This document shows positions 26,190 to 36,214 of a stretch of DNA of 50,790 nt, piece after piece. Origin of the DNA: an uncultured Muribaculaceae bacterium. GTDB taxonomy: Bacteria; Bacteroidota; Bacteroidia; Bacteroidales; Muribaculaceae. Position numbers and translations under genes: made by a program. Positions within the stretch are counted from its first letter, which is position 1, and each line of letters starts with the position of its first letter. The notes below the pieces were generated by a model that worked only from the letters and a program-made list of their open reading frames with translations, was not told the origin of the DNA and ran no database searches. The stretch lies in the NCBI GenBank assembly GCA_910584665.1, contig CAJUBL010000017.1, positions 1-50,790 on the forward strand. Direction: 5' to 3'.

Positions 26190-29155
26190 TCTATACAGTT
26201 AAGTTTTAATGTTTTACCATTAACAATCACACGGTATTCACCGGTCTCAAGCAATCTTCTGCCTTCACCGTCAACACACGACAGATCGCGCATGGGATCT
26301 ATTGTGAATGTATAGGTCACAGTCTCACCCGGTCTGATATGTTTCTTCTCAAAATATTTCAACTCCTTCACAGGACGCGTAATCGAACAATAAGGATCCT
26401 GAATGAACCACAGCACCGATTCGTCACCGGCCATACTACCTGTATTGGTAACAGGAACAGTCACTCTGATCTTCTCGCCACGTTTGAAGTCGGTCTTAGA
26501 TGCGGTAATATCACCATAGCTATAGGTGGTATAGCTCAGACCATGACCGAACGGATATAGCGGCTGGCTGGTGATGTCCTGATAGAATCCCTGATGATGG
26601 CGCCCGCTGGGACGACGATTGTAATAGATCGGTATCTGGCCGGTTGAATAGGGGAACGTAATGGCCAGTTTACCCGACGGATTGATACGGCCCGAGAGAA
26701 TTCCGGCCATGGCATCACCACCTCTTATACCGGGTTGCCATGCCTCTAAAATTGCATTCGAGACAGGTTCCAGGCGGTTCAGTTCCAACGGACGACCGTT
26801 TGAAAGCACAAGTACTATAGGTTTGCCTGCCTTTGCTACTTCCATCACAAGCTGTTCCTGAATGGCGGGAAGTGCTATCGATGACCTCGATGCATTCTCA
26901 CCGCTCCACTGTATGTTCTCACCGAGGCATATGATCGCCACATCGGCCCATGCGGCTGTATCCACAGCCTCTTTAAATCCCGATGTATCATCACCATTAC
27001 GCTTCGAGCCCTCGGCATAACGTATCTCGGCACGGTCTCCGAACTCGTTCACGATACCGTCATACCAGGTCACGACATTCTCCGGACGGCCATGACCGCA
27101 CCATGCTCCGAGCATATCCCAGCCGTTTTTAGCCATCGGACCTATCACCGCTATCCTGGTAACATCCTTCAAAGGAAGCAGACCGGTCGAATCGTTCTTA
27201 AGCAACACCATTGACTCGGCGGCAAGCTGACCGGCTGTCTCCAGCGACGAAGGACGCAGAAAACGGTCGGGGACATCGGGAGTATACGGATTCTCAAACA
27301 GTCCGAGACGGAATTTCACACGCAATACACGGCGCACGGCCTCGTCAACAAGCGCCTGCGACACTTTACCCTCTGCGACAAGATCGGCAAGATGACGGTC
27401 ATAGGCATGGCTCATCATATCCATCTCGAGACCGGCATTGAACGCACGCATGCCTGCCTCTTTCTTATCGGCGGCATGTCCCTGGTTTATAAGTTGTTCT
27501 ATGGCGCCCCAGTCACTTACCACAAAGCCGTCATGTTTCCAGCGGTTCTTCAGCACCTCGGTCATAGTATAATAGTTGGCCGAGCCCGGTATTCCGCTTA
27601 TATTGTTGAACGAGCTCATGAGCGTCTGGGCTCCGGCCCTGACACACATCTCGTAAGGCAGCATGTAGGTATCCCACAGAGTCTGCGGAGAGACTTCGGT
27701 ATACACATAGTCACGTCCTGCCTCAGAGGCACCATAACCCACATAGTGCTTGATACATGCGGCGACACTGGTACTGTCACTCAGGTTTCTGCCCTGATAG
27801 CCACGCACCGATGCCGCACCGAAAACTCCGTTGGCATAGGGGTCCTCGCCATATCCTTCAGATACCCGACCCCAGCGTGGATCACGGGCGACATCAACCA
27901 TCGGCGAAAAGGTCCAGTCGACACCCGACATACGGGCCTCCTGGGCCGATACGGCACAGGCCTTCTGTACCAGAGCCGGATTCCACGAACAGGCCTGGGC
28001 CAGCGAGATAGGATAGAGTGTACGGAACCCGTGGATAGCATCATAACCGAATACAATCGGAATAGACAGACGGGTATCTTCCATCGCACGACGCTGCATG
28101 GCGTTACGAAGTTTCGGATCTGTCTCGAAGTATATCAAAGAACCTATACCGGCCGGGATATCATTCACAATTCCGACATTGTTGACATTATTGTTACGGC
28201 CCAGAGTATATTGATTGAGTTGCAATACTTTCTCCTCCTGATTCATACGGGAAAGCAGGTCAGACACACGTATCTCGACAGGGACACGGCTATCCTTGTA
28301 CAATATGGTCGAAGGTTCGATCCCGCTCAGATCGGTGATTTCACCCGGACTGGCAACGGCGGCATGCGCAGCCTTTTTAGCAACGGCCGCCAGATCGGGA
28401 TTCATGTCGGCCGGTACATATGTGTTTGTCTCGGCATTGCCACCCATGATCTTCTCATACCAGGCACATGCCGCCGTGAAACGGCCCACACCGCGATCCA
28501 GATGATAGCCGTCACAATTCATGTTGTCACCGATAAACGATGTACGGGCATTCTGCACAGCGGTACCTGACGGGATGACAACCTTGATTTTGCCAAGCCT
28601 GGCGGCACGGTTGTTGGCATCGACAATGGCACGGTACATGGTCATCTGGTCATCGTCATACAGTCTGAAACCTGTATGGTCGGCACCCTGCTGGTAAGCC
28701 CATGTCTGATGCAGCACCGGAATATATTTCTTCGGACCGTTCTTCTTCACATAAGCCATCAGCTCAGGCAGAGACTTACTGTAAGTATCATACTTGCCGG
28801 AAAATTTGCTCGCCTGCTGGAACGAAATATAATCCCAGCTGTCATCGGCAAGAGCCTCCCTGATCGAGATGTTCTTTTTCTCTACACGTTTGCCGTCTGC
28901 GCCTATCTTGCGGTAGACATAGTCATGCCTGTCTTCACGCACATTGTTGAGATGACGTTCCAGCGGACAGCCGCCGATGTACAGATTGCCGATGATAAGA
29001 GTATCTCCGGCGGCGGCGGCAAGCTCGTGGAGATTCTGTTCCACAGCATCACGCGAGAAACTGTTACCTATTGCAAGCAGCTTCACCGTCCTGGCATGAA
29101 GTACGGCTGTACCGAACAGCATGACCAGAGAGAGCAATGATAGTTTGATCTTCAT
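26186..29155 (-). CDS. DUF4886 (SGNH-like)-GH3 fusion, secreted
   Basis: The 989-aa product is a fusion. After a signal peptide (about 1-21), residues 23-270 resemble DUF4886, an SGNH-hydrolase-like domain: GNSFS (G30-S34) is the block I Ser and DGYHLD (D215-H218) the end block Asp/His. A short linker (about 270-290) leads to a complete GH3 enzyme with GYDAIHGF, DPRWGRVSEGYGEDPY, KHYVGYG and the nucleophile D548 in VVSDWG. An esterase and a beta-glucosidase or xylosidase would thus work on one chain, perhaps removing acyl groups before exo-cleavage. The esterase role is inferred. The stop overlaps the next gene by four bases. Confidence 0.87.
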   Translation of the reverse strand: MKIKLSLLSLVMLFGTAVLHARTVKLLAIGNSFSRDAVEQNLHELAAAAGDTLIIGNLYIGGCPLERHLNNVREDRHDYVYRKIGADGKRVEKKNISIREALADDSWDYISFQQASKFSGKYDTYSKSLPELMAYVKKNGPKKYIPVLHQTWAYQQGADHTGFRLYDDDQMTMYRAIVDANNRAARLGKIKVVIPSGTAVQNARTSFIGDNMNCDGYHLDRGVGRFTAACAWYEKIMGGNAETNTYVPADMNPDLAAVAKKAAHAAVASPGEITDLSGIEPSTILYKDSRVPVEIRVSDLLSRMNQEEKVLQLNQYTLGRNNNVNNVGIVNDIPAGIGSLIYFETDPKLRNAMQRRAMEDTRLSIPIVFGYDAIHGFRTLYPISLAQACSWNPALVQKACAVSAQEARMSGVDWTFSPMVDVARDPRWGRVSEGYGEDPYANGVFGAASVRGYQGRNLSDSTSVAACIKHYVGYGASEAGRDYVYTEVSPQTLWDTYMLPYEMCVRAGAQTLMSSFNNISGIPGSANYYTMTEVLKNRWKHDGFVVSDWGAIEQLINQGHAADKKEAGMRAFNAGLEMDMMSHAYDRHLADLVAEGKVSQALVDEAVRRVLRVKFRLGLFENPYTPDVPDRFLRPSSLETAGQLAAESMVLLKNDSTGLLPLKDVTRIAVIGPMAKNGWDMLGAWCGHGRPENVVTWYDGIVNEFGDRAEIRYAEGSKRNGDDTSGFKEAVDTAAWADVAIICLGENIQWSGENASRSSIALPAIQEQLVMEVAKAGKPIVLVLSNGRPLELNRLEPVSNAILEAWQPGIRGGDAMAGILSGRINPSGKLAITFPYSTGQIPIYYNRRPSGRHHQGFYQDITSQPLYPFGHGLSYTTYSYGDITASKTDFKRGEKIRVTVPVTNTGSMAGDESVLWFIQDPYCSITRPVKELKYFEKKHIRPGETVTYTFTIDPMRDLSCVDGEGRRLLETGEYRVIVNGKTLKLNCIE

Positions 29156-29179
29156 GATAATGATATTTATATTGATTTT

Positions 29180-30964
29180 TTATTTTTCAGCATCCCGTTT
29201 AGACTTATAGTAGTCACGCATCAGATACCATGCTTTCTTGCGCTGGCCGCGGTCCGAAACAAGTCCCTTGCGGTTCCAGCCCTCCTGATTGACGGGATGG
29301 AAACGGAACGGCGAGCGGAAATCGAACAGAATCCATGGCGACACTCCGGCAAGATTAGGTATATGACTGAACATCTCTATATTGTCACGATACAGACGTG
29401 CCTGATAATCCTCGCTCCATGACGACACTATATCCTCACTGCCCGACTGACCGTAGAGGGCCTCGCCGCCGAACTCAGAAATGATCAGAGGCTTGTCGGG
29501 ATTGACATCCCAGACAGCTTTTTCGGGCGACAGAGGCCACGGGTGATACCAGCCCATATACTTGTTGACGGCGACGACATCAAGATTCTCTGTAAACGGA
29601 TCATTCATAGAGAAGACCTTGCGGTCCCTGTCAAACTCCACGAGATCAAATGCCGCCACATAAAGACGGGTGGTGTCAATAGCCCTGCCTGTAGAGAGCA
29701 GTTCCCTGAGGAACGCATCGCGGGCTTCTCCAGGCTTCGTCTCGTTGGCAACGCCCCAGAACCCCACGGCACACCGGTTTCTGTCACGGCTGATCATCTC
29801 GGTCAGCATTCCCTTTGCTTTCTCAAGTGTACCGGCGTCGGTAAAATCAATTCCCTGCCATATAGGTATCTCCTGCCATAACAGGATTCCCATCTCCTCG
29901 GCCATTCTCACAGTATATTCATTCTGCGGATAGTGGGCAAGGCGTATCATGTTCACACCGAGGTCCCTCGCCTCGCTGAGCAGCATGGTTGCATCAGCCT
30001 TGGAGAAAGCACGCCCCATGCGCTGGGGAATTTCCTCATGAAAAGATATACAGCGCATGAACCGGGGCTCTCCATTGATAAGGATACGGGTACCGTCAAC
30101 CTCGATATTCCTGAAACCGATACGTTCCTCCACCCGGTCATCGCCACCCGTTACGGTAACATCATACAGAACCGGCGCATCAGGAGCCCAACGCTTCAGG
30201 TTTTTCACATTCATCGCCCCCTGTACCTCACCATTCTCATCAGTGACTGCCTCAAAGCGCTTCTTCAGCCCGGGAATCTCCACCTTCACGCTCTGACCCG
30301 CAACCGGCTCTGACATCTTTACCTCAATATTGATAAGGTCCGGTTTATGCTTGTCAAGCTGTACCTTGTAATCATGCACGTAATTATCGGGCACTGTGAC
30401 AAGCATCACATCGCGTGTGATACCGCCATAATTCCACCAGTCAAACGCCAGAGCGGGTATTGCATCCTTTGTACGGCGGTTATTAACCTCGACTACAAGG
30501 AAGTTGTCACCTCGTTTCAGATCGTCAGTAACATCTATCTCAAACGGTGTGAATCCGCCTTCATGGCTTCCTATAAATCTGCCGTTGAGATATACATTAC
30601 AACGGTAGCTGACAGCACCGAAATAAAGAATCTCTCTCTTTCCCTGCTGTGGCTCTGCATCGAAATGACGTCCGTACCACACGGTACCCTCATAATATTT
30701 CAGTTCGGGATTCTGAGAGTTCCAGTCTCCCGGAACCTCAAGACGCAATCCACCGTCAAAGGCATACTCATAGAAATCGGTCTCACCCTCCGGCTGACGG
30801 TTCTCATACACTTTCATACGACCGCCCTGATCATACAGATCGACAATGGCATCCCATCGGCCGTTAAGCAGTCTGTACTGACGTCCATAGACGTTCACGA
30901 GTGCCGAACCATAGGCCGACAATACAGCACACGACAGTACAATAAATGATAATATCTTTTTCAT
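29180..30964 (-). CDS. GH2 beta-glucuronidase, secreted
   Basis: The 594-aa product has a signal peptide (about 1-20) and GH2 domains: sugar-binding (about 30-190), Ig-like (195-290) and TIM barrel (295-594). The acid/base is E408 in GVANET and the nucleophile is E497 in ISEFGG. The NxKG element NRKG at 564-567 matches the Asn/Lys pair (N566/K568 in the E. coli enzyme) that contacts the glucuronate carboxylate. This points to beta-glucuronidase, or possibly galacturonidase, rather than galactosidase. The ATG overlaps the esterase stop by four bases. Confidence 0.88.
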   Translation of the reverse strand: MKKILSFIVLSCAVLSAYGSALVNVYGRQYRLLNGRWDAIVDLYDQGGRMKVYENRQPEGETDFYEYAFDGGLRLEVPGDWNSQNPELKYYEGTVWYGRHFDAEPQQGKREILYFGAVSYRCNVYLNGRFIGSHEGGFTPFEIDVTDDLKRGDNFLVVEVNNRRTKDAIPALAFDWWNYGGITRDVMLVTVPDNYVHDYKVQLDKHKPDLINIEVKMSEPVAGQSVKVEIPGLKKRFEAVTDENGEVQGAMNVKNLKRWAPDAPVLYDVTVTGGDDRVEERIGFRNIEVDGTRILINGEPRFMRCISFHEEIPQRMGRAFSKADATMLLSEARDLGVNMIRLAHYPQNEYTVRMAEEMGILLWQEIPIWQGIDFTDAGTLEKAKGMLTEMISRDRNRCAVGFWGVANETKPGEARDAFLRELLSTGRAIDTTRLYVAAFDLVEFDRDRKVFSMNDPFTENLDVVAVNKYMGWYHPWPLSPEKAVWDVNPDKPLIISEFGGEALYGQSGSEDIVSSWSEDYQARLYRDNIEMFSHIPNLAGVSPWILFDFRSPFRFHPVNQEGWNRKGLVSDRGQRKKAWYLMRDYYKSKRDAEK

Positions 30965-32244
30965 TTCGAACAGTTTTTCAGATAGTCAATAACCCAACGC
31001 CACGCATCCCAGTGCTGCTCCACATAGTTGTAATGTCCGGTAGTCTCGGCAATACGCCGTTCTTTAGGTGCATCAATGACATTGTAAACAGAACAGGTGG
31101 TGGTCGGAGGGCAAACCATATCGTTGTAACCGAAGGTATACAGTCCAGGGACTGAAATCTCACGTGCGAAACTCGACACATCGAAGTATGACAGCGTGTT
31201 TATTACCTGCGGCGTATGGAAACGCTTGTCCTTCATCGTGTGGGGCCAGCCTCCGGCACGCCCTGCGGTATAACCGGCCATATCGCTCATGGCGGGATAG
31301 TACGACACCAGCGCATCGACCCGCTTGTCAAGTCCGGCTATGATTATCGACAGTCCCCCGCCCTGGCTGCCGCCGAATGTCGCAAGACAGCCGTTGTACC
31401 ACGGCAGCTGCTCGATGAAGTCGATACCGCGCACACAGCCTGTGATCACACGCTTGTAATAGAAACGGTCCCGGTCATCCATATTGAACGAATGATACCC
31501 TTTAAGCGCTCCGTTATAGAGTTTTGTATAAACTTCGGCAGGCAGGTTTACAGGGATTCCGTGGATACCTACCTCGAGTATCATCACCCCTTTCTCGGTA
31601 TTGCCTATATCTCCGTTATAGGCCCTCACTCCGGCTCCGGGAAGTTTCAGTATGGCCGGATATCTGCCCGGGGCCGACGGGACAGTCAATATGCCATACA
31701 TACGTGATTCCCAGCCGTTGTTGGCCCATGATACATGATATACATTGACCTTGGGCGTACATTTTTCAGGAATCAGGGTCATCATCGGCTCCAGATCCCA
31801 TTTGCGGGCATCGGCTATCGCTTTGTCCCAGAACTCATGGAAGTCGGCAGGCTGCACGGTAACAGGCTTCAGTTTCTCCGGAGAGAAACCGACGGTACCC
31901 ATACCGGTATACTCGCGTCCGTCCTGCTTAAGCGTCACCTTGCAACGCATGAAACCCGGCTTATTCATTGTACCGGCATCGATGACAGCCTTTCCATTCC
32001 TTATCCTGACTGTCCCGCTCCTTAACGGTGACATCATGTCCTCGCTTACCTCATACCGTGCCTCCATGTCACCCATGGGAACATCACAGCGGGTAAACAG
32101 TACCTCAAACTTCACTTTCCGGCCCGGTTCGTAGTTCCACGACCCGCTTCCGGGATACACAGCGACATGATACAGCCGCTCGGCCGGCTGGGCAAAAGCC
32201 CCTGCCACCGAAAGCAATAATGCAATAAAAAAACTGACTCTCAT
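30961..32244 (-). CDS. Acetyl xylan esterase-like (CE7/AXE1) hydrolase, secreted
   Basis: The 427-aa product has a signal peptide (about 1-18), an N-terminal beta domain of about 110 residues and an AXE1-type alpha/beta hydrolase domain. The triad is visible as S293 in GGSQGG, D375 in GYNDMV and H404 in TTGHYNY. CE7 enzymes deacetylate xylan, xylo-oligosaccharides or cephalosporin C. Here it most likely removes O-acetyl groups from the imported oligosaccharide. The extra N-terminal domain is known from other Bacteroidota homologues. It is 20 bp after the GH36 gene. Confidence 0.87.
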   Translation of the reverse strand: MRVSFFIALLLSVAGAFAQPAERLYHVAVYPGSGSWNYEPGRKVKFEVLFTRCDVPMGDMEARYEVSEDMMSPLRSGTVRIRNGKAVIDAGTMNKPGFMRCKVTLKQDGREYTGMGTVGFSPEKLKPVTVQPADFHEFWDKAIADARKWDLEPMMTLIPEKCTPKVNVYHVSWANNGWESRMYGILTVPSAPGRYPAILKLPGAGVRAYNGDIGNTEKGVMILEVGIHGIPVNLPAEVYTKLYNGALKGYHSFNMDDRDRFYYKRVITGCVRGIDFIEQLPWYNGCLATFGGSQGGGLSIIIAGLDKRVDALVSYYPAMSDMAGYTAGRAGGWPHTMKDKRFHTPQVINTLSYFDVSSFAREISVPGLYTFGYNDMVCPPTTTCSVYNVIDAPKERRIAETTGHYNYVEQHWDAWRWVIDYLKNCSK

Positions 32245-32264
32245 AAATATAAATATTACAAATT

Positions 32265-34313
32265 CTAATCAATCCTGTACCTATACATCACGAAACTGTT
32301 CCTGCGGTCAAGAGCAACCCTGATATTACCCTCGGCATCAGTCCTGACAGTTCGGCCTCTGCCATCTCCGAGAACCGGTGTCAGTTTCAGTCTGCGTCCT
32401 CCCGGCAGCCAGGTCTTCACCGACGCTTCCGGACGGTCGTTATCCTCACGGTACAGCAACAGGTATCCGGCATCATCGCCCGTGACGGACTGGAACCCGG
32501 TCCACGAACGACCTGACGGTTCCTCTCCTATCGGCAGAATCACACCTTTATGAAAATCATGCTGTATCTTCCGGTATCCGTCGACAAGTGGTCTGATATC
32601 ATATGCCTCGTCAGGCAGATTGGAAGCCTCCATCCATGCTAACGGCTGTCCGGCCATCGTTATTGCAAACAGATACCCGAAATCATAACCCGACGGTGCA
32701 AAACGGTCTCCTTCATATTTCTGCGTATTTCTCCATTTGTTCAGGAACTCGATCTGCAGCTTCTCGGCCGGAACATAGCGTGACAGCATCCACAGATTGC
32801 GCAGAGTCCAGTATGGATAATAATTTCCCCAGTCAGTGTAACGGTTCTCAAGGAATATGTTGCCATATTCGTTGAAGAAATGATACCCGCCGCGACGGCT
32901 TGCGGTAGCATCAAGGTTGAACATGACCTCGTTGCCGGATTCTTCAAGGACACGGTCGAAGAGCCGGCGCAGATTCTCCTCCCCTCTCTTCGACGATACG
33001 GTCAGACCGTCGATCTTGAACATCCTTATGCCGTATTTTCTCCACAGGCCTACGATTGTGGCCGCATCCTTCTCCCAGTCGGCAAAGTCATTCTGTACGC
33101 TGGGGTTGAACCACAGGCCTATCTCTATTCCTAATTCACGGCCACGCTCCACTATCGGGGTGAGACCTCGCGGATATTTCACGGGATCAGGAGTCCAGTA
33201 GGAAGCGTTGGCGTATATATCCCTGAACGAACCGCCGGCCGTCGCCGAGTTGGGACTCTTTCCGGCCTGCCATCCGTCATCGATCTGGAACAGAGAGATG
33301 CCCAGAGCCGCGGCTTTGTCAAGCTCGGCCAGACAGAATGTCTCGTTCACCTTAGCATCCTGCGAACGGTCTCCCCATGTGTTCATCATCACCATCTCGT
33401 CCCGGTCCGGATCAAGTATACGGCACTGTTTCTGATAACTGCGCAACGCAGTCAGGGCATCGAGCTCGCCACCTCCGAACGTACACAGCACCGATCCATA
33501 GGTCGATGTCCATTTGTCGGCCGTCACATCCTTCTCACTGACACCGAGTCCGGTCACCATGAATGTTCCGAAATCGCTTATGAAATCCCCCCCCCTGTAG
33601 GCCAGCTGTACTCCCGAACAGGGTGCCTCCTTGAGAAATACGAAACCACCGCCATTCTCACCGTCGGTAACCGTGAGTATGTTGCCGCGGTAGTTGGTCT
33701 TGCGGTATGAGATAAAATCCCTGCGGTCAACCAGATTGTTGTTCCAGTCGGTAATATCGCGGAACTCCACCGCGCTGCCGTGCCAGTGCTGGCCCGGCAA
33801 CGACAGCCGGTCAAGAACTGCTGTGACAGGCTTTACCTTCATGTCCTCGGCATGCTCGATATTACTGCGGTCAGCGGCACTGACCTCTTTTTCAGCCACA
33901 CCGCTCAGTGCGCCGCGCAACCTTGTACCGACAGCTATAGCAGGCACGCCGTCATACATACGGTATACACGCTCAACTTCAAGATCGCCAAGGCGATAAC
34001 TTACCGTTGTCACCATGTGATCGGGGCGTATACCGTCACTTCTGAACTCGGTGACAACAAATCTGCCATCGGAAGGTACGGCACGGTTTACGGTAAAATC
34101 GGGTGTACCCGCCGTCGGGACAAAAGTCTTGCCCGACAGCTTGTCGGTCACACGACAGGTGATGAGATGACCGTTGTTCCACAGGTACACGCGCTCTATG
34201 CGGCTGTTGCCCATGCGCAACGTATCTCCATCCAGCATAGAATAGCAATCCCCTGCCGACGCCACAAAGGCCACGGCAAGGAATGCTGACAGTAGCAGTT
34301 CTCTTGATCTCAT
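32265..34313 (-). CDS. GH36-like alpha-galactosidase (melibiase), secreted
   Basis: The 682-aa product has a signal peptide (about 1-20), an N-terminal beta-supersandwich (25-290), a TIM barrel (300-600) and a beta tail. The melibiase core includes LFQIDDGWQ (342-350), GLWFNP and the likely nucleophile D435 in MFKIDGL. D494 in RYTDWGN is my candidate acid/base by position. The melibiase clan is secure; alpha-galactosidase activity is the usual one, but alpha-N-acetylgalactosaminidase is possible. A C7 run on the plus strand (33589-33595) lies in the gene without breaking it. Confidence 0.8.
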   Translation of the reverse strand: MRSRELLLSAFLAVAFVASAGDCYSMLDGDTLRMGNSRIERVYLWNNGHLITCRVTDKLSGKTFVPTAGTPDFTVNRAVPSDGRFVVTEFRSDGIRPDHMVTTVSYRLGDLEVERVYRMYDGVPAIAVGTRLRGALSGVAEKEVSAADRSNIEHAEDMKVKPVTAVLDRLSLPGQHWHGSAVEFRDITDWNNNLVDRRDFISYRKTNYRGNILTVTDGENGGGFVFLKEAPCSGVQLAYRGGDFISDFGTFMVTGLGVSEKDVTADKWTSTYGSVLCTFGGGELDALTALRSYQKQCRILDPDRDEMVMMNTWGDRSQDAKVNETFCLAELDKAAALGISLFQIDDGWQAGKSPNSATAGGSFRDIYANASYWTPDPVKYPRGLTPIVERGRELGIEIGLWFNPSVQNDFADWEKDAATIVGLWRKYGIRMFKIDGLTVSSKRGEENLRRLFDRVLEESGNEVMFNLDATASRRGGYHFFNEYGNIFLENRYTDWGNYYPYWTLRNLWMLSRYVPAEKLQIEFLNKWRNTQKYEGDRFAPSGYDFGYLFAITMAGQPLAWMEASNLPDEAYDIRPLVDGYRKIQHDFHKGVILPIGEEPSGRSWTGFQSVTGDDAGYLLLYREDNDRPEASVKTWLPGGRRLKLTPVLGDGRGRTVRTDAEGNIRVALDRRNSFVMYRYRID

Positions 34314-34327
34314 ATCATATATTTCAA

Positions 34328-36214
34328 TTATTCTTTAAGCATTCTCGGCTTCTCAAGCAACTGGCCGGGGAGATTGAAACGCTGGTTGTCGGGAAGCTCT
34401 GCGGCAGGTTTTCCGGCACCGGCCTGCATCATATTCCTGAGCTCAGGCAGGTGGCTTCGATAGATCTCGCGAGGAGACACACCATACTTCCTGCACAGAG
34501 ATGCCGCCATGCCCACAACCTCGCCCATCATGCCGGTGGTACGCATCACTCTGACCGTACCGAGGGCGACATGAGTCACACTTATATTACGGCCGGCCAT
34601 GAACAGATTGTCGATGTTGCGCGAGTAAAGGCAACGGTAAGGGACTGCATACGGATGTATATACACATGGTTGGTAGCGGCCTTGAACTCTCCGCCCGGA
34701 AACTTCCTGCTGTTTTCCGGATCGGGGAAATGCAGGTCGAGACTCCAGGTGGTAGTGAATGACGCATCCTCGTGAAAGACATTCTTATCGATATCATCCT
34801 GCTTCAGTATATAGTCGCCGAGCAGCCGGCGGGACTCGCGCTTTCCCGAGATATAAGCCACCCAGTCAAGCGACCGGTCTCGGTACTTGCCGTTGTCGGC
34901 GAGGTGATTCTTGAGATAGCTCCAGTTGGAGTAGATTACCATCATGCCATAGTCTCGGACCGTCTCAGCCTCGCTGACCTGATCACGGTTCATACCGGTC
35001 TCCCATTTCCACTCGCCCATGGTCACACGCTCGCAGTTCGAGTCATTGAACTCCAGGCCATAGCTGAACTCCGGGAAACGCACGGGCTTCCTGTCCTTAC
35101 GTGTATACCACTGTATCGAAGCGCCCATTGTCATATTGTCAGCGACCTCAGGAGCTAACGGCTCATTGTACTGACAGCGAGACTCACGGCCCTGTGTATA
35201 ATCGGCCCCGGCAAGGAAACCGATAGTCCCGTCTCCCGTACAGTCGCTGAACAGCGGGGCACCAAGCACGATCTCACTGTTGTTTTCTATATTCTGTATT
35301 GTGACAGTACTGATACGGTTACCTTCGGTGGTGACACTCATGGCACGGTAACAGGGGTATAGGGTGACACCCGGCTCGTTAAGTATGAAAGAGTCCTTTC
35401 TGGCATCTTCATAGAAATCGGCCGGTTTTGCATTTCCGGCCCGTGAGTGACCGAATTCGCGTATCATGCGTCCGAGTCCCTTGTTGGGACCAACCTCGGC
35501 ATATCCGCCTAAATGTACCCTCACCTCCGAGCTGTTGTTGCCTCCCAGAACAGGACGGTCATTGACCAGCGCCACGTTCATGCCGCCACGGGCGGCACTC
35601 ACCGCCGCACACATACCGGCGATACCGCCGCCAATTACCACAAGATCATAGTCGGCCCGACCGGCCACGGCTTTGTCAAGCCCCAGGGCTGCACGACGCG
35701 CGGCAAGCAGCGCGTCCCCTCCGTCAGGAAGCCGGACATCCTCATCGGTGGTAAGTACAATCGCGTCACAGCGGCCGTTGAACCCCGTGAGATCGTGAAG
35801 AGCAAGCTTATGGACACCGGCCTTGAGCGAGATCCTGCCGGCACACTGCCACTCCCATCTGTCTCCCTCGGCTCCGACTGTGGCAGGAAGAGTCTTTCCT
35901 CCGACTTTCACCTTGAATCTGCCCGGACCCTCACCCTGCTTCCATGGCGATGTCCAGTTGAATGTACGGACATAGACAGTGTATCTGCCGCTCTCCGGAA
36001 TACTGATCTCTGTATCGGCATCAGCCACAGGGACGCCCATACCATGGGCCATGAGGTAAGGCGACCCCATCTGGTCCATAAACTGCTGGTCAAGCACCCA
36101 GCCGCCTTTATTACCGAACGACTCTGCCTCGACCCAGACATCGGCCGCCGATGCCCACGGCAAAGCCGCGAGCATCAGCACACCGGTAGTAAAATATTTA
36201 TTCAGAAAATTCAT
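34328..36214 (-). CDS. Secreted FAD-dependent oxidoreductase with N-terminal CBM-like domain
   Basis: The 628-aa product has a signal peptide (about 1-23). Residues 25-158 form a beta-sandwich, carbohydrate-binding-like domain (VEAESFGNKGGW, GRYTVYVRT). The flavin domain begins with DLVVIGGGIAGMCAAVSAARGG (GGGIAG at 195-200) and has DCTGDGTIGFLAGA and a late FMAGRNIS segment, as in the FAD_oxidored (PF12831) family. An exported flavoenzyme amid glycosidases suggests sugar oxidation before or during cleavage, which is an inference. Substrate and electron acceptor are unknown. The start overlaps the DUF4832 stop by four bases. Confidence 0.82.
   Translation of the reverse strand: MNFLNKYFTTGVLMLAALPWASAADVWVEAESFGNKGGWVLDQQFMDQMGSPYLMAHGMGVPVADADTEISIPESGRYTVYVRTFNWTSPWKQGEGPGRFKVKVGGKTLPATVGAEGDRWEWQCAGRISLKAGVHKLALHDLTGFNGRCDAIVLTTDEDVRLPDGGDALLAARRAALGLDKAVAGRADYDLVVIGGGIAGMCAAVSAARGGMNVALVNDRPVLGGNNSSEVRVHLGGYAEVGPNKGLGRMIREFGHSRAGNAKPADFYEDARKDSFILNEPGVTLYPCYRAMSVTTEGNRISTVTIQNIENNSEIVLGAPLFSDCTGDGTIGFLAGADYTQGRESRCQYNEPLAPEVADNMTMGASIQWYTRKDRKPVRFPEFSYGLEFNDSNCERVTMGEWKWETGMNRDQVSEAETVRDYGMMVIYSNWSYLKNHLADNGKYRDRSLDWVAYISGKRESRRLLGDYILKQDDIDKNVFHEDASFTTTWSLDLHFPDPENSRKFPGGEFKAATNHVYIHPYAVPYRCLYSRNIDNLFMAGRNISVTHVALGTVRVMRTTGMMGEVVGMAASLCRKYGVSPREIYRSHLPELRNMMQAGAGKPAAELPDNQRFNLPGQLLEKPRMLKE

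Noticed and set aside
27392..28570. 392-aa plus-strand ORF
   Set aside because: It is antisense to the DUF4886-GH3 gene and has low-complexity, family-less sequence.
33589..33595. C7 run in the GH36-like gene as a second slippage site
   Set aside because: The reading frame stays open on both sides with family-like sequence, so there is no sign of a frameshift here.
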